Assembly: GCF_900184035.1 (NCBI RefSeq)
Contig: NZ_FXWP01000004.1
Coordinates: 62,001 to 126,000, forward strand
Reading direction: 5' to 3'
Length of the DNA stretch: 64,000 nt
From: Kosakonia pseudosacchari
GTDB lineage: Bacteria > Pseudomonadota > Gammaproteobacteria > Enterobacterales > Enterobacteriaceae
The notes under the pieces were generated by a model. That model saw only the letters and a list, made by a program, of their open reading frames with translations. It had not been told where the DNA came from and ran no database searches. A program made the position numbers and the translations under genes. This document shows, piece by piece, positions 56,110 to 64,000 of the stretch (the stretch's first letter is position 1; each line of letters starts with the position of its first letter).

Positions 56110-57579
56110 ATGGTTTCCGAAACTAAAACCACAGAAGCGCCCACGCTTCGTCGAGAACTCAAAGCGCGTCATCTGACGATGATCGCCATTGGCGGTTCCA
56201 TCGGTACAGGTTTGTTTGTCGCATCAGGGGCGACTATTTCTTCAGCGGGCCCTGGCGGCGCGCTGTTCTCTTATATTCTGATTGGCCTGATGGTCTATTT
56301 CCTGATGACCAGCCTCGGTGAACTGGCGGCGTTTATGCCAGTTTCCGGTTCGTTCTCCACTTATGGTCAGAAATATGTTGAAGAGGGTTTCGGCTTCGCG
56401 CTGGGCTGGAACTACTGGTACAACTGGGCGGTGACCATCGCCGTTGACCTGGTGGCGTCGCAATTGGTGATGACCTGGTGGTTTCCGGATACGCCGGGCT
56501 GGATCTGGAGCGCGCTGTTCCTCGCGGTGATTTTCCTGCTGAACTACATCTCTGTGAAAGGCTTTGGCGAAGCGGAGTACTGGTTCTCGCTGATTAAAGT
56601 GGCTACCGTCATTATCTTCATCATTGTCGGCGTGATGATGATTGTCGGTATTTTCCAGGGGGAAAAACCGGCGGGCTGGAGCAACTGGGCGATTGGCGAT
56701 GCGCCATTTGCCGGTGGTTTTTCCGCCATGATCGGTGTGGCAATGATCGTCGGTTTCTCTTTCCAGGGGACTGAGCTGATTGGTATCGCGGCGGGTGAAT
56801 CGGAAGATCCGGAGAAGAACATTCCGCGCGCGGTGCGCCAGGTGTTCTGGCGTATTCTGCTGTTCTATGTGTTCGCGATTTTGATTATCAGCCTGATTAT
56901 TCCCTACACCGATCCGAGCCTGCTGCGTAACGACGTGAAAGATATCAGCGTCAGCCCGTTTACGCTGGTGTTCGAGCATGCGGGTCTGCTCTCTGCGGCG
57001 GCGGTGATGAACGCGGTGATCCTGACGGCGGTGCTGTCGGCAGGCAACTCAGGAATGTACGCCTCCACGCGTATGCTCTATACGCTGGCGTGTGATGGCA
57101 AAGCGCCGCGCATTTTCGCGAAATTATCGAAAGGCGGTGTACCGCGTAACGCGCTGTATGCCACCACGGTGATTGCCGCGCTGTGCTTCCTGACCTCCAT
57201 GTTTGGCAACCAGACCGTGTACTTATGGCTGCTGAACACCTCCGGGATGACCGGTTTTATCGCCTGGCTGGGCATTGCTATTAGCCACTACCGTTTTCGT
57301 CGTGGCTATGTGGCGCAGGGGCATTCGCTGGATAACCTGCCGTATCGTTCAGGTTTCTTCCCGCTGGGGCCGATTTTCGCTTTCGTCCTGTGCCTAATCA
57401 TCACGCTTGGGCAGAACTATCAGGCTTTCCTGGCAGACAGCATTGACTGGGGCGCCGTTGCGGCGACGTATATCGGTATCCCGCTGTTCCTTATTATCTG
57501 GTTAGGCTATAAATTTTCTAAAGGAACCCGTTTCGTGCGTTATAGTGAAATGGAGTTTCCGGAACGTTTCACGAAATAA
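56110..57579 (+). CDS. lysP: LysP lysine-specific permease
   Basis: 489 residues, as in E. coli. Amino acid–polyamine–organocation family with twelve helices: the N-terminal LKARHLTMIAIGGSIGTGLF motif in TM1, and GESEDPEKNIPRAVRQVFWR. It imports lysine with protons and also restrains the CadC sensor. ArgP usually activates lysP; I did not locate its site. A TACAAT -10 candidate lies at 56070–56075. Confidence 0.96.
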   Translation: MVSETKTTEAPTLRRELKARHLTMIAIGGSIGTGLFVASGATISSAGPGGALFSYILIGLMVYFLMTSLGELAAFMPVSGSFSTYGQKYVEEGFGFALGWNYWYNWAVTIAVDLVASQLVMTWWFPDTPGWIWSALFLAVIFLLNYISVKGFGEAEYWFSLIKVATVIIFIIVGVMMIVGIFQGEKPAGWSNWAIGDAPFAGGFSAMIGVAMIVGFSFQGTELIGIAAGESEDPEKNIPRAVRQVFWRILLFYVFAILIISLIIPYTDPSLLRNDVKDISVSPFTLVFEHAGLLSAAAVMNAVILTAVLSAGNSGMYASTRMLYTLACDGKAPRIFAKLSKGGVPRNALYATTVIAALCFLTSMFGNQTVYLWLLNTSGMTGFIAWLGIAISHYRFRRGYVAQGHSLDNLPYRSGFFPLGPIFAFVLCLIITLGQNYQAFLADSIDWGAVAATYIGIPLFLIIWLGYKFSKGTRFVRYSEMEFPERFTK

Positions 57580-57591
57580 ATTCACTCTTTA

Positions 57592-57617
57592 GCCCTCTGT
57601 ATGGAGGGCTTTTTTTT
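57592..57617 (+). terminator. Terminator after lysP
   Basis: GCCCTC / GAGGGC stem with a 6-base loop and a T8 tract, 12 bases beyond the stop codon. Confidence 0.93.
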
Positions 57618-57670
57618 GCCCTGCCAACGTTCCCTCCCGCTGCGATTATTTACATAACTTTAATCTTGCG

Positions 57671-57691
57671 AAATTGATAATCATTATCGTT
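57671..57691. promoter_or_regulatory. Fur box upstream of cirA
   Basis: AAATTGATAATCATTATCGTT contains GATAATCATTATC, the core of the Fur consensus. It is about 160 bases before the cirA start, so cirA should be induced by iron limitation. Confidence 0.88.
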
Positions 57692-57852
57692 TACATTATG
57701 GTAAGTGCCTGAATAAAAAGGGTATCTGCCCGGGCCTTCTGTGCCCGAATGCCACTCATTTTCCCCGTCAGGGTCAATGTAACGCTGACGTGTTTTGCAG
57801 TATGTGAGCAATATTCTTCGCAATTTTTGTAGTTACCTCATGGAGTTACGGA

Positions 57853-59832
57853 ATGTTTACCTTGAATCCCATTGTCCGGGGAGGCCTCTGCGCGTCCGCA
57901 TTTTCTTTGGCGCTGCCGGTAATGGCCGCAGAGAATGGCGAAACGCTGGTGGTCACCGCGTCGGCAACGGAGCAGAACCTGAAAGACGCTCCGGCCAGTA
58001 TTAGCGTGATCACGCAGGAAGATTTACAGCGTAAGCCGGTGCAAAACCTGAAAGATGTGCTGAAAGAGGTGCCTGGTGTTCAGCTCACCAATGAAGGGGA
58101 CAACCGTAAAGGCGTGAGCCTGCGTGGCCTCAACAGTAGCTACACGCTGATCCTGATTGACGGCAAGCGCGTCAACTCCCGCAATGCGGTTTTCCGCCAT
58201 AACGATTTTGATCTTAACTGGATCCCGGTCGATGCCATTGAGCGCATTGAAGTGGTACGCGGCCCGATGTCTTCCCTGTACGGTTCGGACGCACTCGGCG
58301 GCGTGGTGAACATCATCACGAAAAAAATCGGCCCGCACTGGACCGGCACTATCACTGCGGATAGCACTATTCAGGAGCATCGCGATCGCGGCGACACCTG
58401 GAATGGCCAGTTCTACACCAGTGGCCCGCTGATTGATGGTGTGCTTGGGCTGAAAGCCTTTGGCAGCGTGGCAAAACGCGAAAAAGATGAACAGCAGAGT
58501 TCGCAAACGGACGCCAGCGGTCAGTCGCCGCGTATCGAAGGTTTCACCAGCCGTGATGGCAACGTTGAGTTTGCCTGGACGCCAGGCGACGATCACGATT
58601 TTACCGCCGGATATGGCTACGACCGCCAGGACAGAAACTCGGATTCGCTGGATAAAAACCGCCTTGACCGGCAAAACTACTCGCTGGCGCACAATGGCCG
58701 CTGGGGCGTGGCAAACAGTGAGCTGCGTTTCTACGGCGAACAGATCGATAACAAAAACCCGGGCAACAGCGGCGCAATCCGTTCGGAAAGCAACACGCTC
58801 GATGGCAAAGTGGTGCTGCCGCTGGGGCAATATAATCAGCTTGTTACGCTGGGTGGCGAGTGGCGTCACGACACGTTAAAAGATCCTGTTAACCTGACTG
58901 GCGGCAACAGCAGTGAAACCTCGACCAGCCAGTACGCACTGTTTGTTGAAGATGAGTGGCGCATTTTCGAACCACTGGCGCTGACCACCGGTGTCCGTAT
59001 GGACGATCACGACACCTATGGCGATCACTGGAGCCCACGTGCTTACCTGGTTTACAGCGCCACCGATACGCTGACCGTAAAAGGCGGCTGGGCGACGGCA
59101 TTTAAAGCGCCTTCTTTGTTGCAGCTCAGCCCGGACTGGGCTACCAACTCATGTCGTGGCGGCTGTCGCATTGTTGGCAGCCCGGAGCTGAAACCGGAGA
59201 CCAGCGAAAGTTTCGAGCTCGGGCTTTACTACAGCGGGGAAGCGGGCTGGCTGGAAGGCGTGCAGGGCAGCGTAACGGCGTTCCAGAACAATATCGACGA
59301 CATGATCAATATCAGCCGTACGTCGAGCCTGAGCGAAGCACCGGGTTACGCTAACTTCGTCGGTTTTGAGCGTAATGCCAGCGGCGCACTGGTGCCGGTA
59401 TTCCGATACTACAACGTGGATAAAGCGCGGATTCAGGGGGTGGAAACCGAGGTGAAAATCCCGTTCGATGAAGCATGGAAGCTGACGCTGAATTACACCT
59501 ATAACGATGGGCGCAACCTGAGCGGTGGCGGCAATAAACCGTTGCAGGATCTGCCGTTCCACACCGCCAACGGCACGCTGGACTGGCAAGCAAACCCGGC
59601 GTGGTCATTCTATGTTTCCGCCAACTACAGCGGGGAAAAACGCTCCGTATCGCAGGGCGTAACACCGGGGGGCTACGTTATCTGGAATGCGGGCGGCGCA
59701 TGGCAGGCGACGAAAAACGTCAAGCTACGTGCGGGTGTGCTCAACCTTGGCGATAAAGATTTGCGCCGCGACGATTACAGCTACAACGAAGATGGCCGCC
59801 GCTACTTTATGGCGCTGGATTACCGCTTCTGA
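57853..59832 (+). CDS. cirA: CirA catecholate siderophore receptor
   Basis: 659 residues (E. coli 663). Signal peptide ends LPVMA; the TonB box ETLVVTA follows directly. The plug domain (about 35–150) has [14 protein letters not shown] and [23 protein letters not shown]; a 22-strand barrel ends in MALDYRF with terminal Phe. It imports ferric linear catecholates and is used by colicins Ia/Ib and microcins. GGAG lies seven bases before ATG. Confidence 0.94.
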   Translation: MFTLNPIVRGGLCASAFSLALPVMAAENGETLVVTASATEQNLKDAPASISVITQEDLQRKPVQNLKDVLKEVPGVQLTNEGDNRKGVSLRGLNSSYTLILIDGKRVNSRNAVFRHNDFDLNWIPVDAIERIEVVRGPMSSLYGSDALGGVVNIITKKIGPHWTGTITADSTIQEHRDRGDTWNGQFYTSGPLIDGVLGLKAFGSVAKREKDEQQSSQTDASGQSPRIEGFTSRDGNVEFAWTPGDDHDFTAGYGYDRQDRNSDSLDKNRLDRQNYSLAHNGRWGVANSELRFYGEQIDNKNPGNSGAIRSESNTLDGKVVLPLGQYNQLVTLGGEWRHDTLKDPVNLTGGNSSETSTSQYALFVEDEWRIFEPLALTTGVRMDDHDTYGDHWSPRAYLVYSATDTLTVKGGWATAFKAPSLLQLSPDWATNSCRGGCRIVGSPELKPETSESFELGLYYSGEAGWLEGVQGSVTAFQNNIDDMINISRTSSLSEAPGYANFVGFERNASGALVPVFRYYNVDKARIQGVETEVKIPFDEAWKLTLNYTYNDGRNLSGGGNKPLQDLPFHTANGTLDWQANPAWSFYVSANYSGEKRSVSQGVTPGGYVIWNAGGAWQATKNVKLRAGVLNLGDKDLRRDDYSYNEDGRRYFMALDYRF

Positions 59833-59871
59833 CAGAGAAAGCCCGGCTGCATGATGCCGCCGGGGTTACCG

Positions 59872-60708
59872 TTATTTCAACAGATGCTGCGCATGGAAGC
59901 GCAAATGATCTTCTATAAAAGCAGCAATAAAGAAGTAACTGTGATCGTAACCGGACTGGATACGCAGCGTCAGCGGCCAGGATTTTTGCCGCGCCACTTC
60001 CGCCAGCCGCGCGGGCTGTAACTGATCGGCCAGGAACTGATCGTTATCACCCTGATCGATAAGTGTTGGGATCGCGTCAGTTTCATTGCTTTCCAGCATC
60101 AGCGCGCAACTATCCCACTCACGCCATTGTTGCGCGTCGTCACCCAGATAGGCGCGAAATGCTTTTTGTCCCCACGGAACCTGTATTGGGTTCACGATTG
60201 GTGCGAAGGCGGAAACGCTGGTGTAACGGCCTGGGTTTTTCAGCGCCATGATCAACGCGCCGTGACCGCCCATCGAATGGCCACTGATCGCGCAGCGGTC
60301 GCTGACCTTAAATTGCGACTGGATAAGCGCAGGGAGTTCATCGCGCAGATAATCATACATACGATAGTGCGCCGCCCATGGCTGCTCGGTGGCGTTGAGG
60401 TAAAAACCTGCGCCTTTGCCGAGGTCATAGCCTTCTGCATCTGCCACATCGTCGCCGCGCGGGCTGGTATCCGGCATTACCAGCACAATACCTAATTCTG
60501 CGGCCACGCGTTGCGCGCCAGCTTTGGTGGTGAAGTTTTCATCATTGCAGGTGAGACCGGAAAGCCAGTACAGCACCGGCGGCGGTGTTGCGCTGTAGTG
60601 CGGCGGTAAAAAGATGCTAAAGGTCATCGTGCAGTTCAGTACGGTGGAGTCGTGGCGCCAGCGCTGTTGCCAGCCTTCAAAACAGCGGTGCTCTTCAAGC
60701 ATTTCCAT
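59872..60708 (-). CDS. yeiG: S-formylglutathione hydrolase YeiG
   Basis: 278 residues from ATG 60708, as in E. coli, with AAGGAG six bases upstream; an open extension of 29 codons is rejected. Alpha/beta hydrolase of the esterase D family: [11 protein letters not shown], nucleophile in GHSMGG, later DQGDNDQF and GYDHSYFFI supplying Asp and His. It hydrolyses S-formylglutathione in formaldehyde detoxification. Confidence 0.95.
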   Translation of the reverse strand: MEMLEEHRCFEGWQQRWRHDSTVLNCTMTFSIFLPPHYSATPPPVLYWLSGLTCNDENFTTKAGAQRVAAELGIVLVMPDTSPRGDDVADAEGYDLGKGAGFYLNATEQPWAAHYRMYDYLRDELPALIQSQFKVSDRCAISGHSMGGHGALIMALKNPGRYTSVSAFAPIVNPIQVPWGQKAFRAYLGDDAQQWREWDSCALMLESNETDAIPTLIDQGDNDQFLADQLQPARLAEVARQKSWPLTLRIQSGYDHSYFFIAAFIEDHLRFHAQHLLK

Positions 60709-60858
60709 GCGGGGCTCCTTAGAATTTTTACAGACAAAGTAAGGTGACTTCCTTTCATCATACAGGCTATTCCCCATGCTGTGAGTAACTTTCACTTCCG
60801 CATAAACGCAACATACTGCATCATAAACATAACTTTACGTTAACATTTGGGGGCGCTA

Positions 60859-61986
60859 ATGGCGCAACGTGTGGCGCTTTGTGGGTTTATTGTGCTGGTG
60901 GTCGCGATGGGCATCGGGCGTTTTGCCTTCACGCCGCAGGTGCCGTTAATGATCCGCGACGGGCAACTGACTCTGACCAGCGCCGGGCTGGTGGCGGCGA
61001 TTAACTACCTCGGTTATCTGCTTGGTGCCTGGGACGCAATGCGCGCGCAGCGGCATATCGAAGTCCGTCTTTATCTTGGTATTGGCGGCGCGGTGGCGCT
61101 GACCTTTCTCTCTTCGCTTGCGGATAACGCCGTGATTCACGGCGCGTTGCGCCTGGTGATTGGCGCCATGAGCGGCTGGGCGATGGTGCTGATTGCCGCC
61201 TGGACCAACGAGCGGCTGGCGCATGCCGGAAAACCAGGACTGAGCGCCGCGGTTTTCGCCGGGCCGGGGGCGGGCATTGCTTTAAGCGGCCTGCTGGCGG
61301 TGGCGATCCAGGCAAAAGGGTTAAGTGCTGCATCTGCCTGGCAGGTGTATGGCGTGCTGGCACTGCTGCTGGTGGCGTTGATTGCTCGCTATTTGCCGCG
61401 TCCCGGCGAGTGGCATCGGCCGGGAGAAAAGCCGCAGCCGTTACAGTTAACCCCCGATCTTAAACGGCTGGTGTGGAGCTATAGCCTCGCCGGGTTTGGC
61501 TATATCTTACCGGCGACCTTTCTGTCGCAAATGGCGGCGCTGCGCTTTCCTGGTAGCCTGTTTGCTCAGTTTGTCTGGCCGGTGTTCGGTGCCGCAGCGG
61601 TGGTGGGGATAGCACTCAGTATTCTGTTGCGCCATGTTGGTCATAGCCATCAGCGGCTGGCGGTGGTGCTGTGGCTGCAGGGGGCGGGCGTACTGGCGGC
61701 ATGGTTGCTACCAGGGATGAGCGGGCTGGTGTGCGGTGCGTTGCTGGTGGGCGGTGGATTTCTTTGCGCCGTGCAGCTTTCACTGCTGTATGGACGCGAG
61801 CTCGCCCCCAATCACACACGCTATATGGCCGGGTTATTGACCACCGGTTATGCGATGGGGCAACTGGTGGGACCCATGACGTCCGCGCTTTCCACCTGGC
61901 TTACGCAGCGGCTGGAACCGGCGCTTGGCGTGGCGGCAATTGCCCTGGTTATTGGCGGGGTTCTGGTCTGGAAACGCACGAACTGA
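60859..61986 (+). CDS. YbfB/YjiJ-family MFS transporter
   Basis: 375 residues from ATG 60859 with GGGGG five bases upstream. Twelve helices are predicted; [15 protein letters not shown] in TM1 and [13 protein letters not shown] in TM2 are typical of the YbfB/YjiJ group, whose substrates are not known. It is not present between yeiG and folE in E. coli. The reading frame of the first part overlaps nothing else; folE follows 125 bases on. Confidence 0.85.
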   Translation: MAQRVALCGFIVLVVAMGIGRFAFTPQVPLMIRDGQLTLTSAGLVAAINYLGYLLGAWDAMRAQRHIEVRLYLGIGGAVALTFLSSLADNAVIHGALRLVIGAMSGWAMVLIAAWTNERLAHAGKPGLSAAVFAGPGAGIALSGLLAVAIQAKGLSAASAWQVYGVLALLLVALIARYLPRPGEWHRPGEKPQPLQLTPDLKRLVWSYSLAGFGYILPATFLSQMAALRFPGSLFAQFVWPVFGAAAVVGIALSILLRHVGHSHQRLAVVLWLQGAGVLAAWLLPGMSGLVCGALLVGGGFLCAVQLSLLYGRELAPNHTRYMAGLLTTGYAMGQLVGPMTSALSTWLTQRLEPALGVAAIALVIGGVLVWKRTN

Positions 61987-62111
61987 AAGGCGGCAGCGAT
62001 TTCAATAATTATCGCCGCCGGGGCTGGATTATGTGCGCGACCTCACGCACAATGTTCGCTCACTTTGCGTTAACAACGCGAAGTTCGCCACACCTGCAGG
62101 AGAATAAAAAC

Positions 62112-62777
62112 ATGTCATCACTCAGTAAAGAAGCGGCGCTCGTTCATGAGGCTCTGGTTGCCCGTGGTCTGGAAACGCCGCTGCGCCCACCGGTGCAAAT
62201 GGATAACGAATCCCGTAAACGTCTTATCGCCGGCCATATGACCGAGATTATGCAACTGCTGAATCTCGATCTGAATGATGACAGCCTGATGGAAACACCG
62301 CATCGCATCGCCAAAATGTATGTCGATGAGATCTTCTCCGGCCTCGATTACGCCAATTTCCCGAAGATCACCGTCATTGAAAACAAAATGAAAGTCGATG
62401 AGATGGTGACGGTGCGCGATATCACGCTGACCAGCACCTGCGAACACCATTTTGTCACTATCGACGGCAAAGCCACCGTTGCCTATATTCCGAAGGATTC
62501 AGTGATTGGCCTGTCGAAAATCAACCGTATCGTGCAATTCTTCGCGCAGCGCCCGCAGGTGCAGGAGCGACTGACGCAGCAGATCCTTACCGCACTGCAA
62601 ACACTGCTTGGCACCAACAATGTCGCGGTTTCTATTGATGCGGTGCATTATTGCGTGAAAGCGCGCGGCATTCGCGACGCGACCAGCGCGACGACGACCA
62701 CCTCGCTCGGCGGCTTGTTCAAGTCGAGCCAGAATACCCGCCAGGAGTTCCTGCGCGCCGTCCGCCACACTAACTAA
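62112..62777 (+). CDS. folE: GTP cyclohydrolase I
   Basis: 221 residues from ATG 62112 (E. coli 222), with CAGGAG upstream. The zinc site CEHHF (Cys and His) and the later HYCVKARG Cys are present, as are [20 protein letters not shown] and [14 protein letters not shown]. It makes dihydroneopterin triphosphate, the first step to folate. A long upstream open frame over the MFS 3' end is not part of the gene. yeiB follows 18 bases after the stop. Confidence 0.97.
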   Translation: MSSLSKEAALVHEALVARGLETPLRPPVQMDNESRKRLIAGHMTEIMQLLNLDLNDDSLMETPHRIAKMYVDEIFSGLDYANFPKITVIENKMKVDEMVTVRDITLTSTCEHHFVTIDGKATVAYIPKDSVIGLSKINRIVQFFAQRPQVQERLTQQILTALQTLLGTNNVAVSIDAVHYCVKARGIRDATSATTTTSLGGLFKSSQNTRQEFLRAVRHTN

Positions 62778-62795
62778 TTCGCCGGAGCCGCCGAC

Positions 62796-63956
62796 ATGGA
62801 GAGGAATGTCACGCTGGATTTTATTCGTGGCATCGCCATTCTCGGTATTCTTTTGCTGAATATCACCGCCTTTGGTTTACCCAAGGCGGCCTATCTTAAC
62901 CCAGCCTGGTACGGCGACATCACGGCGTCGGATGCCTGGACTTGGGCGCTGCTCGATCTCTTCGCGCAGGTAAAATTCCTCTCGCTGTTTGCCATTTTGT
63001 TCGGCGCGGGTCTGCAAATGTTGCTGCCGCGCGGTAAGCGCTGGATCCAGTCGCGCCTGACGCTGCTGGTGCTGCTCGGTTTCATTCATGGTCTCATTTT
63101 TTGGGATGGCGATATTCTGCTGGCTTACGGGCTGGTGGGGCTGATTGCCTGGCGCATGGTGCGTGACGCGCAGAACGTTAAAACGATGTTTAACACCGGC
63201 GTGGTGCTGTACCTGATTGGCATTGCCGTTTTGTTGTTGCTGGGGGGGATTTCGGGTTCGCAGCCGAACCGCTCCTGGTTGCCGGATGCGGCGAATGTGC
63301 AGTACGAAACCTGGTGGCGAGTCAGCGGCGGCATCGGCGAGGCCATCAGTAATCGCGCGGATATGCTCTCTAACGCGCTGCTGGCACTGGGCGCGCAATA
63401 TGGCTGGCAACTGGCGGGCCTGATGCTGACAGGCGCGGCGCTGATGCGCAGCGGCTGGCTGAAAGGGCAATTCAGCCTGCGCCATTACCGCCGAACGGGT
63501 GTGCTGCTGATTAGCTTAGGGCTTCTGATCAACATTCCGGCGATAATTGCTCAGTGGCAGCTTGGCTGGTCGTATCGCTGGTGCGCTTTTCTTCTGCAAG
63601 CGCCGCGCGAGCTTGGCGCGCCGTTACAGGCGGTGGGCTATGCGGCGCTGGCGTGGGGGTTCTGGCCGCAGATCTATGGTTACAAACTGGTCAATGCCAT
63701 TGCCTGCGTAGGACGCATGGCGCTCACTAACTACCTGCTGCAAACGGTAATCTGTATCACCTTATTCAATCGTTTCGGGCTGTTTATGCAGTTCGATCGC
63801 TTGCAACTGCTGGCCTTTGTGCCTGCGGTGTGGGCGGTGAACATCCTCTTTTCCCTCTTCTGGCTCAGGCATTTTCGCCAGGGGCCAATGGAGTGGTTAT
63901 GGCGGCAATTGACCGCACGTGCTGCAGGGACATCATTAGCTCGCACATCCAGATAA
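62796..63956 (+). CDS. yeiB: YeiB, DUF418 membrane protein
   Basis: 386 residues (E. coli 385). About ten helices; starts ERNVTLDFIRGIAILGIL and has the C-terminal DUF418 core (MALTNYLLQTVICITLF, RQGPMEWLWRQLT). Function unknown. Close spacing suggests folE-yeiB cotranscription. Confidence 0.93.
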   Translation: MERNVTLDFIRGIAILGILLLNITAFGLPKAAYLNPAWYGDITASDAWTWALLDLFAQVKFLSLFAILFGAGLQMLLPRGKRWIQSRLTLLVLLGFIHGLIFWDGDILLAYGLVGLIAWRMVRDAQNVKTMFNTGVVLYLIGIAVLLLLGGISGSQPNRSWLPDAANVQYETWWRVSGGIGEAISNRADMLSNALLALGAQYGWQLAGLMLTGAALMRSGWLKGQFSLRHYRRTGVLLISLGLLINIPAIIAQWQLGWSYRWCAFLLQAPRELGAPLQAVGYAALAWGFWPQIYGYKLVNAIACVGRMALTNYLLQTVICITLFNRFGLFMQFDRLQLLAFVPAVWAVNILFSLFWLRHFRQGPMEWLWRQLTARAAGTSLARTSR

Positions 63957-63982
63957 CGATCTGGATCACAATCATTAACAAA

Positions 63983-64000
63983 ACGGATGTAACCGTTTCC
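63983..64000. promoter_or_regulatory. GalR/GalS-type operator at the right edge
   Basis: GGATGTAACCGTTTCC fits the core GTnnnnCGnTTnC of gal-family operators but is cut by the window edge. A GATCACAAT just upstream (63964–63972) resembles a CRP half-site. In E. coli, yeiB is followed by galS and mglBAC. Confidence 0.5.

Noticed and set aside
61671..62111. Long 5' extension of folE over the MFS gene
   Set aside because: FolE proteins start near 62112, where a CAGGAG ribosome site is found; the extension is a shadow of the MFS gene.

Overview
The window is chromosomal DNA from a member of the Enterobacteriaceae. Gene content, gene order and protein lengths match the E. coli ompC–galS segment (about 48–50 min). 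Several differences (mgtE and sulP next to yojI, uxuA beside yeiQ, an amino-acid ABC operon before lysP, no psu genes between fruA and nfo) suggest a Kosakonia/Enterobacter/Klebsiella-like relative rather than Escherichia. Genus cannot be fixed from the sequence alone.

Layout. 1–9.8 kb: 3' end of an OmpC-type porin, apbE, the adaptive-response pair ada-alkB with a clear Ada box, yojI, an MgtE-type Mg2+ transporter, a SulP anion transporter and mqo. 9.9–22.25 kb: an AT-rich accessory island next to tRNA-Pro(GGG), bounded by an imperfect direct repeat that reaches into the tRNA 3' end. In E. coli the interval between mqo and proL holds nap-ccm-narP; none of these genes is here. 22.3–36 kb: yejM-yejL, yejK, rplY, radD, rsuA-bcr, yejG and the yejABEF peptide importer. 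36–46 kb: pdeN, mepS, lpxT, yeiR, a yeiQ/uxuA hexuronate divergon, yeiP, yeiW, setB. 46–50 kb: the Cra-controlled fruBKA operon and nfo. 51–64 kb: yeiH/yeiE, a four-gene polar amino-acid ABC operon, lysP, Fur-boxed cirA, yeiG, an MFS gene, folE, yeiB and the start of the galS control region.

The notable find is the island. An unlisted 56-codon gene (10820–10990) encodes a peptide with an 18-residue double-glycine leader and a 38-residue core with two cysteines. A terminator/attenuator follows it, then nine closely spaced or overlapping genes read the same way: a MacA-like adaptor, a MacB-like ABC pump, an outer-membrane TolC/NodT lipoprotein, a complete small fatty-acid module (ketosynthase, MaoC-type dehydratase, acyl carrier protein, ketoreductase), an LpxL-like acyltransferase, and an ABC exporter with an N-terminal C39 leader peptidase. 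A strong terminator closes the unit. The simplest reading is a pathway that makes a dedicated acyl chain, attaches it to a ribosomal peptide, cuts the leader during inner-membrane export and pumps the product out through the MacAB-type tripartite system. I do not recognise it as a described system. In front of the precursor lies an array of about twelve A-tract repeats spaced about 20.6 bp apart (two helical turns), which should be intrinsically curved DNA and may be a control region. No obvious immunity or integrase gene remains.

Gene functions and starts rest on remembered family features and visible motifs; no searches were run.
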